Part shown: in pieces, positions 1-10,074 of the stretch
Numbering within the stretch: the first letter of the stretch is position 1
Layout: the number at the start of each line of letters is the position of its first letter
Source: Diabrotica undecimpunctata
Lineage: Eukaryota > Arthropoda > Insecta > Coleoptera > Chrysomelidae
Length of the DNA: 64,000 bases
Assembly (NCBI RefSeq): GCF_040954645.1
Contig: NC_092803.1
Location: forward strand, 67,242,427 to 67,306,426
Reading direction: 5' to 3'
The notes under the pieces: generated by a model
Seen by the model: only the letters and a program-made list of their open reading frames with translations
What the model was told of the DNA's origin: nothing
Databases searched by the model: none
Made by a program: the position numbers and the translations under genes

Positions 1-440
1 TAATTCGTAAAATATTTATATTTAAGAAAAAAATGTGATTTGTAAAGTAAATATGACTTTAGTTTGAAAAAAAAAACATTATCATAATATCATTTTAAAA
101 CTACAAAATATTCTATAAAAGATTCAGACGATGACGTAGAGTTTTATCAAATGTTTTAGAAAATTTTTCTAAATTTTTTTTCTCATCGGAAAAATCATTT
201 GAATATTTTTGGAAAACAAATCATGGTATAACTTACAGAAAATCGAAAGGATTCTACAAATTAGATTTTACCTCAAAAAATTACGAAAATTTTCATTTAC
301 GGAAATTTTTTTGGAAAATTTTGAGGAAAACTCTACTTGACGCTTCTCAGAATAGTAACAGAAGTGAGCATACAAATTTTCAAATCAATCGGTATAAAAA
401 TATAAAAATATCATAATAAAATCAGTTTGAAAATTGTTAC
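1..440. other. AT-rich sequence, no gene seen
   Basis: No reading frame with recognisable protein similarity and no clear repeat. The DNA is rich in A and T runs. Confidence 0.5.
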
Positions 441-469
441 CGAGACCTAAAATGCGCAGGCAAGTGGTA

Positions 470-870
470 CATTTGACCCCGTTTTATGGCTCTCTGTACC
501 AACCCAGCTATCCGCCCTTTTGGATTTAAAGTTTTTAGGGTCTAAATAATGAGCCATGAAAATGGAGGACATATTACTTATCGTTAATTTTTCCCCAAAA
601 AATTGCAATTTCACCCCTGTCCGCCACACCTTATGTATCCACTCTCGCGTCCGCCCTTTGGGATTTCGTCTAGTTATACCAAGATCTTACTCTGGGCAAA
701 TTTTCAGCCATATTATTGATCGTTAATTTTTCCGAAAAAAATGACAACTTCATCCCTGTATAGCCACCCCCTGTACCACGAGGGACGTCCGCCTGTAAGG
801 CAAAGTCTTAACCCAGTTACAATGAATATATTCCAATAGAGAAATGTCATATTACTGATCAGTTCAAAAT
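470..870. repeat. Diverged tandem repeat, unit about 150 bp
   Basis: Two clear units and a partial third share an order of short blocks: a GTCCGCCCTT-like block, then a CATATTA-TGATCGTTAATTTTTCC block, then CATCCCTGT-like sequence. Unit starts are near 470, 640 and 780. The units are strongly diverged, so this is old. No coding potential is seen. A decayed satellite or the repetitive end of a transposon are both possible. Confidence 0.5.
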
Positions 871-1138
871 TTCGGCTCTATCTCTTGGACTATAAGGAAG
901 CGATAAGTGGTTTGACAGCATAATAACTGCTTGTTTAGTCTAGTTTTTTCAGTGATTCTAGGCAACCTATTTGGGTGGAGTTTTGACTTGTTCTTGAATG
1001 AGTTCCGAATCCAGCAGCCCGCTGAAGTATTGGATTTTTATAATATAATTATTTGACAACCTTTTGTTGGCCAACCACCTAGAGCGGAGTTGAGCCGAAA
1101 TACATTGATTTCGTATGTTCCGTTTTAAATTCGTTCAA

Positions 1139-1142
<4 letters not shown>

Positions 1143-1184
<42 letters not shown>
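1143..1184. repeat. (TA)n microsatellite
   Basis: About 21 uninterrupted TA units. The tract directly abuts the 3' side of the minus-strand non-LTR fragment that follows it. Confidence 0.97.
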
Positions 1185-1188
<4 letters not shown>

Positions 1189-1189
1189 C

Positions 1190-1640
1190 AGTTTTTAATG
1201 TTCTCCGCCGTTTTCTGATTTCCAATTTCTATTGGCCTAGGTAATTCTTAAGGTATTCGTCTATTCCTCTCGCTTTTATATCCTTGTCGACTCCTTCCCT
1301 CCAACTTAATCTCGGTCTGCCATTATTTCGTCTTCCCTGTGGTGTCCAGTTTATTATTTTTATTATTTTTTTGGGATTCTACTGTCAATCATTCTTTGTA
1401 CGTGCCCGTAGTATATACATTAGTTTATTCTGATGTCCTCTGTTATTCTATGTTTAACGCCCATGGTTGCTTAAATTCTCCCATTTCTTACTCTGTCTAA
1501 TCCTGATTTACCGACCGCTCTCCTCCAATAATCCATTTCTGTTGCTTCCAAAGTCCTTATGGTTTTCTCCTGTAGTAGTCATATTTCACGTCCATATCTA
1601 ACAATGCTATTATAGATTCTGTGTTTTTCTCTCAAAATTG
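1190..1640 (-). pseudogene. Non-LTR retrotransposon C-terminal remnant
   Basis: Read on the minus strand, the conceptual product matches the region after the reverse transcriptase domain of RTE-like ORFs. It shows a degenerate YGSE-W block, then LEATEMDYWRRA followed by a DRVRN motif, then after a frameshift a GRRNNGRPRLSW motif and the closing helix. At least two stops and one frameshift are present. The RT catalytic domain is absent. The closing motif ends at the (TA)n tract. The EMDYWRRA block relates it to the family at 21.7-23.8 kb and 33.0-34.1 kb more than to the copy at 3.2 kb. Which clade it belongs to is inference. Confidence 0.7.
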
Positions 1641-1659
1641 TTTACACATTAAAAACAAC

Positions 1660-2620
1660 AATAAAACAGACATACAGATGACTATAGTCTGACAAATATT
1701 ATCATCCATGCTTAGTCAGAAATTACGAACCGTAAGTGGTGAAATGTAGCTGAAATCACGTGCTCATCATGAATTCTAGGAAATTTAGAATTCGATCATT
1801 GGAGGCGCGTAAGCAAATATGTTTCCTTGCTGTCACTTTACTTTGTAACAAAAGAATATTTATATTTCTGCTTATAATAACAAAATAATACATTAGATCT
1901 AGATTATAATATAATTTTTTATTCAGACTAATAATGTATCGACTAAGCAGAGGAGCGGAAGTCGACTGTATACCTAAAGATATAAAATACTCAGATTGGT
2001 ATATTATTTTTATTTTAGAAGGATATTCAACTATTTAGTCTGTCAATAGAAAGCGTACTAGCAACCGCAGATGCTTGTTTGGTGTGTATGTACATAATGT
2101 TTTCTAAAAATATAACAAATCCTATTTATTTGGAAGAAGTTATACATCGAGTCATACATTGTTCGAATCATATTGTTACAAGAAAATACTCCCTGCAATT
2201 GATCCTACGTATTGCGTTTAATACAGTAGATAAAGCGAAACGAAATTATAAGATTTCAAGTTGTTTTTTTAAATTTAATTCTCTTGAGTGTCAAATAACC
2301 GAGAAGTCTATTTAATAACGGAATTAATTAATGTCCTGATATTATGTCGAAATGCATTTACACGGCAAACGGATTACTTACTGTAACTACAGTAATTCTG
2401 GCAAAGGAAGAACTAGAATACAAAGTAAACGTTTAACTTGCATGATATGCAAGAATTATAGCATAGCTCAACAAAATGTAAAAATTTGGTACCTGAGAAA
2501 TAAGGAATTTTCAATATTTTTGATGCTCTGATTTCAAAAATGACTTCATGTTTTCATAGTAGCTTTTTTTTAAATCGTTTGTATAATTTTAACTTCGCAC
2601 GAACAGATAGATATAATAAT
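1660..2620. other. AT-rich spacer, no gene seen
   Basis: Only short frames without recognisable similarity. The longest, 78 residues at 2079-2315, has no motif and biased composition, and I do not support it as a gene. Confidence 0.45.
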
Positions 2621-2629
2621 AGATCATGC

Positions 2630-3193
2630 TATATAACAAACGTCCGCACCAGAAGAGAAACAAATGTGAATTCTGATCACTACTGGGTCGAAAGTAGGGT
2701 AAGGGCCAGAATTTTAAACATTTAAAAAAGAAATAGGTTCTAACCACAAACGCCACAATGTAGAAGGATACAAAAATACAAAACAAAATAGAGAATAGAA
2801 ACAAAATCTAAACATCAAATTAGAAAATAGATTAAAAGGTAAAAAAGTAAGTGAATAGTGGGAAGAGTGCAGAAACATTATGAAAGAAGCAGCTGAACAA
2901 TTACTAGTCATGAAAGATAAACAAACAAGAACAAGAACGAATAACTGTTTTGACGAAGAATGTCAGATTTGAACAGAAAAAACAACAGAGAATATTTACT
3001 GATGCAACAACAGGGGTACAGAACCCAACAAGCAGAGGAAAAATATAAATAATTATGTAAGAGAGTAAAGAAAATCCTCCGCAGAAAGAAGAGAGAAAAT
3101 ATTAACAAAAAACTTTAAGAACTACAAGCTCTAAATAAGAGATGAGAATATTTTACCACAAACTGAACAAAAACAAAAAAAATTCAAACAAAA
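2630..3193 (+). pseudogene. RTE endonuclease end and linker, left part of an interrupted copy
   Basis: The plus-strand translation shows the end of an apurinic-type endonuclease domain (VRTRRE-NV-SDHYWV, where SDH carries the conserved Asp-His pair) and then the basic linker between endonuclease and RT (RVRARI, later KKILRRKKRENINK). Many stops and frameshifts mark it as old. It ends at the 14-bp target-site duplication of the RTE inserted at 3208. Its continuation is found beyond that insertion at 6351. This was therefore the pre-existing target of the inserted RTE. Confidence 0.7.
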
Positions 3194-3207
3194 GAAGTGA
3201 AGAGATA
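3194..3207. repeat. Target-site duplication, left copy
   Basis: GAAGTGAAGAGATA, matched exactly at 6337-6350. It lies directly beside the (TGA)n-like 3' tail of the minus-strand RTE. Confidence 0.93.
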
Positions 3208-3227
3208 TCATCATCATCATTTTGGCT

Positions 3228-4190
3228 TTACAACCCTGTGTGGGTCCTAGCCTCCCCAAGAATTTTTCTCCAGTCGTCCCTATCCGTCGCCTTCCTCCGC
3301 CAAGCACGTATTTCCATATTTCTCATGTCTTCATCGATGTTATCTAGGAATCTTGTTCTGGGTCTTCCTCTTCTTCTTTGACCAATAGGTCTATCAAGGA
3401 GCGTTTTTCTAGCTGGGTCGGTTTGCTCCATCCGCATTACATGGCCTACCCACCTCAGACGTCCTATCTTTATGTATTTTACGATATCTGGTTCCTGGTA
3501 TATCCTATAGAGTTCTAAGTTGTATCGTCTTCTCCAGACACCATTTTCATTTACCGCTCCATAGATGCGCCTTAGTATTTTTCTTTCGAAACATCCTAAC
3601 ATGTTTTCATTGCTTTTTGTTAAAGTCCAGGTTTCTGAACCATATGTTAGGACTGGGCGTATTATTGTTTTGTAGAGTTTTACTTTTGTATTTCTTGATA
3701 TAACTGTAGATTTAAAAAGGAGATTAAGCCCAAAATAGCATCTATTAGCCGTGCAAATTCTGCGGTTTATTTCTGCGGTAGTGTCATTTTCAGTATTGAC
3801 GAGCGTTCCCAGGTATACAAATTCGTTAACTGCTTCGATGACGTCATTTTCTATAACAAGTGGCCGTAGTGTTTGTGGTTGCGTACCTATTTTCATGTAT
3901 TTTGTTTTATTGGTGTTTATTATTAAACCCATTTTTGTAGCCGCTTCCTTTAATGCTACGTACGCCTCTCGTGCTGCGTTTTCCGTTCTCCCAATAATAT
4001 TTATATCATCAGCATATGCTAAGATTTGCACAGATTTGTTATATATTGAACCGGTAGTTGTGATTTGTGACGTACGTATTACTTTTTCCAGAGCTAGATT
4101 GAATAGTATACAGGAGAGTGGGTCTCCCTGGCGTAGCCCGTTACCACCAACTGATTTGGTACTCCTAGGTCTATCATTGCTCTAAACAAT
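3228..4190 (-). pseudogene. RTE RT palm (YADD) and C-terminal domain
   Basis: After a frameshift near 4190 the frame resumes through GDPLSCILFN-like sequence (out of frame near 4130) and then a 267-residue open stretch. That stretch has the catalytic YADD at residues 6-9, YGSETWTL at 130-137, ERKILRRIYG, LRWVGHVMRM and GRRRRGRPRTRF. Compared with the related copy at 61.5 kb, about 85 bp are missing between IDLGVPNQLV and the RQGDP block, which removes the segment before RT motif B. The C-terminus runs almost to the end of the element. Confidence 0.9.
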
Positions 4191-4279
4191 TCTCTTCTAT
4201 TTACAGAGTCGTAGGCTGCCTTGTAGTCTATAAATATGTGGTGCGTGTCTACACCGTATTCCAGTGTTTTCTCTAGAAT

Positions 4280-5341
4280 TTATCTTAGGGTTGAAATCTG
4301 ATGAATTGTTGATTTACCACCTCTGAAACCAGCCTGGTATTGTCCTATTATTCGCTCTGCATATGGTGCCATACGATGGCATAGTATATTGGAGAATATT
4401 TTATACGCTGCATTTAGGAGCGTAATTCCTCGATGGTTAGAACATTCAAAGATATCACCCTTTTTGTGTATGGTGCAAAGTATTCCAATATTCCAATCAT
4501 TGGGAAGGGACTTGTGTATCCATATTTCTTTTATAAGCTGCTGTAGCGCTATTATGATATCGTGGCCACCTTCTTTATATAATTCCGCTGGGAGATTATC
4601 TATTCCGGGTGATTTGTTTCTGGCTAGTTTGTTTACAGCGTCTTTAACTTCCAGGATCGTTGGTGGATCCTCCTCCCTCTCGTCTGCTCCGCTTACCTCG
4701 CAGCTTTCGTCTTCCGGGTTTTCTTCTTCCTCTATATTAAGTATCTGGTTAAAATATTCCGTCCATCGGTTTAGTACGTCTGTTCTTGTTGTTAAGAGAT
4801 CGCCATTTAAACTTCTACATTGATTTGTGTTTGCCTTAAATTCTTTTCTGTTGATGTTAACTTTCTTATAGAATGTTCTGAATTCTTTCTCCCTGTTGAG
4901 GTTTTCTATATATTGAAGTTCCTTTTTAAAGTGGTTTCGTTTCTTTATTCTGTGTATTTTCTTTTCTTCTCTTCTCTTTGTCTGGTAATTCTCTGTACTT
5001 GTTCTAGTTCGGCGGGTAAGCATTTTTGCATAGGCTTCATTTTTTTTCTGTGTTGCGTCTTTGCATTCATCGTCAAACCAGTGATTTTTTCGGGTACAAG
5101 TTTCTGTTCCTATTTCATCTTGTGCTGCTGACTCAATATCTTCCCTTATCCTGTTCCAGAATGAGTCTATTTCTCTCTGGTCTTCTTCGCCCCCTCTTTG
5201 ATTCCTTAACCTATTGGTAACATTTTCCCAGTACTGTTTTGCAACAGTTACATCTCTCAGCTTCTGTACATTCCATTTCTTTCTATTTATTTCTTTTTCT
5301 TTGTTGGAGTTTGAAATTCTAGCCCTTAGTGTTGAGATCAC
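4280..5341 (-). pseudogene. RTE linker and N-terminal half of reverse transcriptase
   Basis: This stretch continues the endonuclease frame after one stop. The first 190 residues or so are a charged linker. RT motifs then follow: KSPGIDNLPAELY, NDWNIGILCTIHKKGD, NHRGITLLN and AGFRGGKST. It ends at a TAA where the family has Gln (R-Q-ILEK), consistent with CAA to TAA. The same frame continues through FIDYKAAYDSVNRE, the first catalytic Asp region, and breaks near 4190 by a frameshift. Confidence 0.9.
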
Positions 5342-5353
5342 TAAACAATGGCC

Positions 5354-6064
5354 TTAGTCTATGTTTGCGCCTCTATAACTTCTGCAGTGTATTATGTCCG
5401 TTCCGTGTCTTGAATCTATTAAGATGTGATCAATCTGGCTAGTTGTTCTTAAATCAGGGGAGGTCCAGGTTACCTTGTGTATATTCTTGTGTTCAAAATA
5501 GGTGCTAGCGACGGTCATGTTCAGTGCTGCTGCTAAGTTTATCAGTCGTAATCCATTATCGCTACTGATGTTGCGTAGGCTATGCCTTCCTATAGTCGGC
5601 ATAAAAACATGCTCTCGTCCTATTCTTGCATTCATGTCACCTAGCACTATTTTATTGTCATTTTTGGGGCATCTTCTGTAGGCTTGTTCTAGGTCTTCGA
5701 AAAACTGTTCTTTAATGTCTTCTAGTTTGTCGTCGGTCGGGGCATGTACATTAATTAAACTGTAATTAAAGAATTTACCTTTTAAGCGTAAACAGCACAT
5801 TCTTTGACTGTAGGCTTTAAAATCAATAACTAGGCCTTTTGTTCTTTGGTTTACTATAAATCCCACTCCATCTATGTGTTGGTTTTCATTGCAGCTGTAA
5901 TATATGGGGTGGGTTCTCTTATCAAGAATGCCTGTTCCCGTCCATCGCATTTCCTGCAGTGCCAAAACATCTACTCTGTACATGTTCACTATGTCTAGTA
6001 GAGATGCGAGTGCTCCAGCTCGGTACAGGGTTCGGGTGTTCCATGTTCCTAATCTTAATTCCAT
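5354..6064 (-). pseudogene. RTE apurinic-like endonuclease domain
   Basis: A 236-residue open stretch begins with a Met at 6064, just after the leader. It holds the hallmarks of the exonuclease-endonuclease-phosphatase fold: LGTWNTRTL at residues 5-13, QEMRW at 37-41 (metal-binding Glu), GDMNARIG at 142-149, and QIDHIL at 210-215 (catalytic Asp-His). The enzyme nicks target DNA to prime reverse transcription. The frame closes at a stop immediately before the expected SDH-like block and then continues in the same frame into the RT part, so one nonsense codon separates the two halves. Apart from this stop the domain looks intact. Confidence 0.93.
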
Positions 6065-6336
6065 TTTTCGTTTGCAGTGTCGTCCTCGTAAGTTCCGTCC
6101 GGCTAATAGTCCTTGAGGTTCCGTAACATATGATTTTTACAGGAAGAGGTTGTTAGCCTCTAGCCTAACCCACAACCTGGAGGGCCAGGGACTCTGTTGG
6201 GTTGCCATGCCAGTCTGTTTTGGTTCACGGGTGGTATTTTATTTCCCACCTACCCGCCAGTCCCAGGACTGGTTAGGGCGTTCCCCTGTCCACCACCTGG
6301 GGACGCGTCCGATGGGCGACAGACAACATCCACACG
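6065..6336 (-). other. 5' untranslated leader of the RTE
   Basis: Sequence between the element's 5' end, set by the target-site duplication, and the first Met of the endonuclease. It is clearly less AT-rich than its surroundings. It probably carries the internal promoter, as in other non-LTR elements, but I see no defined motif. Confidence 0.6.
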
Positions 6337-6350
6337 GAAGTGAAGAGATA
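6337..6350. repeat. Target-site duplication, right copy
   Basis: Exact match to 3194-3207. Beyond it the interrupted plus-strand RTE resumes. Confidence 0.93.
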
Positions 6351-6425
6351 AGGAGGGTAATATATTGACTGAACAGCAAGAAAAACTAAGAAGATGGAAT
6401 TCCTGAATGCGACCGAAAATATTTT
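6351..6425 (+). pseudogene. RTE linker, right part of the interrupted copy
   Basis: Translation gives RDKEGNILTEQQEKLRRW, the conserved block just before the RT domain of RTE ORFs. Together with 2630-3193 this reconstructs the order endonuclease end, linker, pre-RT block, showing the 3.1-kb RTE landed inside an older RTE of a different family. Similarity fades after about 6425. Confidence 0.7.
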
Positions 6426-6659
6426 AGAGTATAGTAATATGTTAGATGTTCGTTTGTAATACTCCATTTAACGATTTTTATAAAAATATTGCTTTAAGTT
6501 ATGTGTTCTTAATATGCCATACTCTTAGTAAAAAATAATTTGTCCGCTACGAATACGCTTCTTGGTAAAACTCATAGGGACAGCTAAATTTTCTGATAAC
6601 TTAAGAGATCACGCGTATGACGCATTTCAATATTTCTTTTCCTAAGCGGCCACTATACT

Positions 6660-6915
6660 ACTAGCGTAGTTGATCGAAGTTCAGCGTCTCGAGTACGAGA
6701 GTGTAACAGGTACTTCATGCGACTTCGCTTCGCCTCGTTCTACTTCCGTGCTGTGTCGATTTTCAGCGTTGGAGTCAAAGGGCCCGAAGTTCAAATACGA
6801 AGTATCACACTACATTACCCGACTTCACAAGTATGTAGAGAGTCACCTTGCCTCGATTAACTTCACTTCGACACTTCGTCCAAAGAAGTTTGATCGAGAG
6901 TGTAGACGGCGTTCT
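6660..6915. other. GC-rich block rich in CTTCG/CGAAG words
   Basis: About 250 bp of locally high GC surrounded by AT-rich DNA. CGAAG and its complement recur many times, and GTTGATCGAAG near the left edge is echoed by AAGTTTGATCGAGAG near the right. An 84-residue frame spans it (6670-6924) but has no motif I recognise. It may be part of a decayed transposon. Confidence 0.35.
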
Positions 6916-6981
6916 AGAGTATAAACATTTCTATTATTTCTATAACGAGACATAGGTGACTCACTAGATTGCGCCTTCCCA

Positions 6982-7015
6982 GTTGGCATTGGTACACCTT
7001 TGTACCAATGCCAAC
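6982..7015. repeat. Perfect 15-bp hairpin, 4-nt loop
   Basis: GTTGGCATTGGTACA at 6982-6996 is exactly complementary to 7001-7015 around the loop CCTT. Surrounding GC-rich DNA (6970-7110) has overlapping short frames on both strands but nothing recognisable. Confidence 0.9.
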
Positions 7016-7109
7016 AGTATCTGACTCTCTTGTTGAAGCGACCGACGACCCAAGAGTTAACCGCCCTGACTTATTACCCGACGACGGCGTGGTACACCGG
7101 TGGGGTAGG

Positions 7110-8300
7110 CCGCTGTATTTTTTAAGGTTTTATGGTTGCTTTTTATTCTAAACCGTTTTTGGGATATTTCTATAATTCTACACTTCACCTCAAAAAAAAA
7201 TCTATTCGCCCTGGGGGCAAGCAACATCGTAAATTGCAATGTTTTATTGGTAATTACTTGTAAAAAACCGTCCTGAACGTGTTAATAATTCTATCGAATC
7301 CTTCTATAATGCCTTGTATCAGTATAATATTAATAAATTAGGTTTTCTACTTTAGTTTTGAACTTTTTTATTTATAAATCCCGCTTAAACCGAATAAGGT
7401 TATTAGTGAATCGTTGTTTGGTTCTTTTATGTTGTCTAATGGTTTACTCCAAACACTATAGATTCTCTTTCGACTATCCAGATTATATTCTTCTTTTAAA
7501 ACTCATAAAGTTTTTTATATCATTTTGAGAGGTAGGTTATTATGTCATTAAAATTTCATTAAAAATACAACCGCAATAATTATTATACATTACAAGTGTT
7601 AAAAGCAATATTAAAATCACTAATTACAGTTTTGTACCACTATAAAAGTGCTAGATGCTGTCAGTGTCATGTTTTGGTATCTTAGTACTAAATCAGTGTT
7701 TTAAATAGAATATTTTTATTTATACCTGCTAACAAATTAATTATTATAGGTACTTTAAAATTCATGCTATTTTGGTGCCAATGAATAGGTCAACGGCTGC
7801 CCGATATTTTTTTTCTATTAGCTAATTTATTATGTAAGAATATATTCATATTTGAGAAGGTTACGTTTATTTCAACTGTAACATTTTGTTTAAATTAAGA
7901 AATTTTAATTTACATACGGTACTACGGTCGGTGTAAGATTTCAATTTTGATTAATATTTTCAAACGCAAGGCCGACGAGAATGGAATTAGCTGAAACTGT
8001 TAGTCAGCATTTGCGTTGAGTTTGTTTACAATGCAGCTAAAAAGAATTTTATGTTTACTAAACTAAATTAAAAAAATATAAAAATGACAATGAAAGAGGA
8101 AATAATCTAAATAAAAAAATGATTTTTTACATTATACATTAAAATGAATGGCATACCGTCTCTAGAACATCGAAAGCGTGACACGAGAAAAATACTACAT
8201 TGAAGAAGTCCAAAAAAAAAAAGAAGTCGTCACTTCTTCTTTAGGTGTATTCTTCTTTACTAAAATTTGTCCATCATTACAGCAGATCGGTCTGCGCGTT
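7110..8300. other. AT-rich spacer, no gene seen
   Basis: No frame above 60 residues with any motif, and no clear repeat. Confidence 0.45.
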
Positions 8301-8319
8301 GTGAGATTCTCTATTAATT

Positions 8320-8710
8320 CTCATGATTTGTAACATACATATTTATCTTCATTCGTTTCGCCTTCTCTGTAATTAATACATTTTAACAAATGGCATTTCG
8401 CAATATTATTTCGATTTGAGTAGCATTTCCTGCAGTATTTTTGGATAGAATCGTTTGAATTTGTGTTTTGTGGTAATTCCACTTAATGTTCAAGGCTATC
8501 TATAATCATGTTGGAGCTTAATCATTTAGTATATTTTTGTTCTTAAAGTTCGTGAGGACTTTGCTGTATTTGGTAATTTCACCGGACTTTTGCAATTTTA
8601 CTCGCCAAAGATTGTTAACAGGGATGCCCTAGGAAGTTATGAGTTCAATTAGTTCGTCTTCAGAATAGCCATTTTTTATTTCTGATGGAAGATGTGCCAA
8701 TCGGGTTTCT
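8320..8710 (-). pseudogene. Possible decayed gag-like ORF1 with zinc-knuckle traces
   Basis: On the minus strand, RLAHLPSEIKNGY and then GIPVNN-WRVKLQKSGE resemble the RNA-binding part of ORF1 in Jockey/I-type elements. Further on, CRKC followed by AKCHLLKC in another frame resembles a zinc knuckle. Multiple frameshifts and stops are present. No RT follows. This is a weak call from pattern memory only. Confidence 0.3.
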
Positions 8711-8719
8711 TAAGTGCTG

Positions 8720-9587
8720 TTGAATATCCCCAGTACTCCTGTAGTGGAGGGTACGGAGGTGAGCAATTCCGTAAGGTAAGATTTTAATCAAGTCAGTAGA
8801 TTGATTGCATTTACGCTTGGAGTAACGAAGATGTGGATCATCCTAACCTGGTAGATTCAGGCATGACTGGGTTCATTTAACGATCGATATATCTGATTAC
8901 ATATTATTAAATACCAGAAAATCCAGTAGACTCACTAAAGTGGAGAGAAATAAACCGCCTCAAATATTTATGTCTTCTTACACAACTAGGGTGTATAGAT
9001 CTCTCGGCTTTATTTATCCGTTTTTTGCTGTTTATTCTACTGGTGGAGGTCATTCGTTAACCACCCTCTAGAACGGTAGTAGTTTTGTTAACCATTGTTT
9101 ATCAAGGAATTATATAAATGCTAACAGCCAATCCAGCAAATAGGTTAAAAATATCTTTAACAATCTGCGTTTGTGGTTTGAACACTTTGATTATTTTGTC
9201 TTTAGTCTTCGCTCTTCGCTCTTCTACTAGGTTCAGTGTCTCTTTAATCAACCAATAATTTTTTTTATCTTGTTTTTCTTTGGGGTTTGTAGTGTTTATT
9301 ACATTTATAACTTATATCTTTATATTTTTTCATGTTTGATTAAGATCCCTACAAGTTTGAGATATATTGCTATGTCATGCTTCTTTGAACTTTTCACTCT
9401 TTAGGAATATATTTGATTCGTCCATCTGTTTCTATTTTATTATATAATTTGACATGGAATTCGACTTGTAACAGTTTATGGTCTTACTTCCAATAAGTCA
9501 TTAGTTTCGTCTTAATATTGACCACTAAACTTTTTCATCGTTTGCTAACAAGTATTTTTTATATCTTGTATATTTTTATATTGTATA
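8720..9587. other. AT-rich spacer, no gene seen
   Basis: No supported coding region. It ends at the CTAG terminus of the left Helitron fragment. Confidence 0.45.
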
Positions 9588-10074
9588 CTAGCGAAACCGA
9601 CAGACTTCGTTGTTCTGTCAAATAGATTTGGAATATGGCAGTTTATTTCTTTAATTACCCTGAACAGAACCGTCACCATGATGATAGGGCGGTGTGTGAG
9701 GGTCAGCTCGGGTCACCTAAGTATCTTCGCTTCCAGAACTTTGGCCACCCTTTTGGACCCACTAAAAACCCGGACTACATTATCTGCAAGAGGGCTTCAA
9801 ACGAAGAGGGGAACTTAAAGTTCTAAGTTGATTAAAAAAATAATCTAAAGGGATAGTGGGAACCTAAAGGTGACAAATATTTATAAAGTGGGTGCTTCAA
9901 TAACAAAACAGAGATAATTAATTATTTATTATTATTAACATAGGGTTAATAACCGATGTAATAGAGAATAATGAAATAAGACGTATATAAGTATTTTCAG
10001 TAATTGCTTTATTGTAAATCAAGTAAATCATAATTATTAACAAAAATCTGTTTTAATTTTATTGTAGTGTTGGA

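Larger units (their letters stand above)
3208..6336 (-). mobile_element. Nearly full-length RTE-clade non-LTR retrotransposon
   Basis: The unit is 3.13 kb. From 5' to 3' on the minus strand it has a 270-bp leader (6336-6065), an endonuclease, a reverse transcriptase, a C-terminal domain, an untranslated tail of only about 20 bp, and a short TGATGATGA tail. A perfect 14-bp duplication (3194-3207 and 6337-6350) marks both ends. Single-ORF organisation with an N-terminal LGTWN endonuclease and no RNase H is typical of RTE elements, whose products are often annotated as craniofacial development protein 2-like in insects. It is dead: two nonsense codons, a frameshift and an internal RT deletion. 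A more decayed relative is at 60668-62165. Confidence 0.93.

Noticed and set aside
2079..2315. Possible small host gene of 78 residues
   Set aside because: No motif, biased composition, no splice or upstream context I can support.
3751..4185. Plus-strand frames of about 144 residues over the RTE (also 4389-4823, 4820-5131)
   Set aside because: They are antisense shadows of the minus-strand RT. The sense frame carries all RT motifs.
9635..9826. 63-residue plus frame at the Helitron end
   Set aside because: It lies in the Helitron 3' non-coding region and is repeated, broken, in the other copies.
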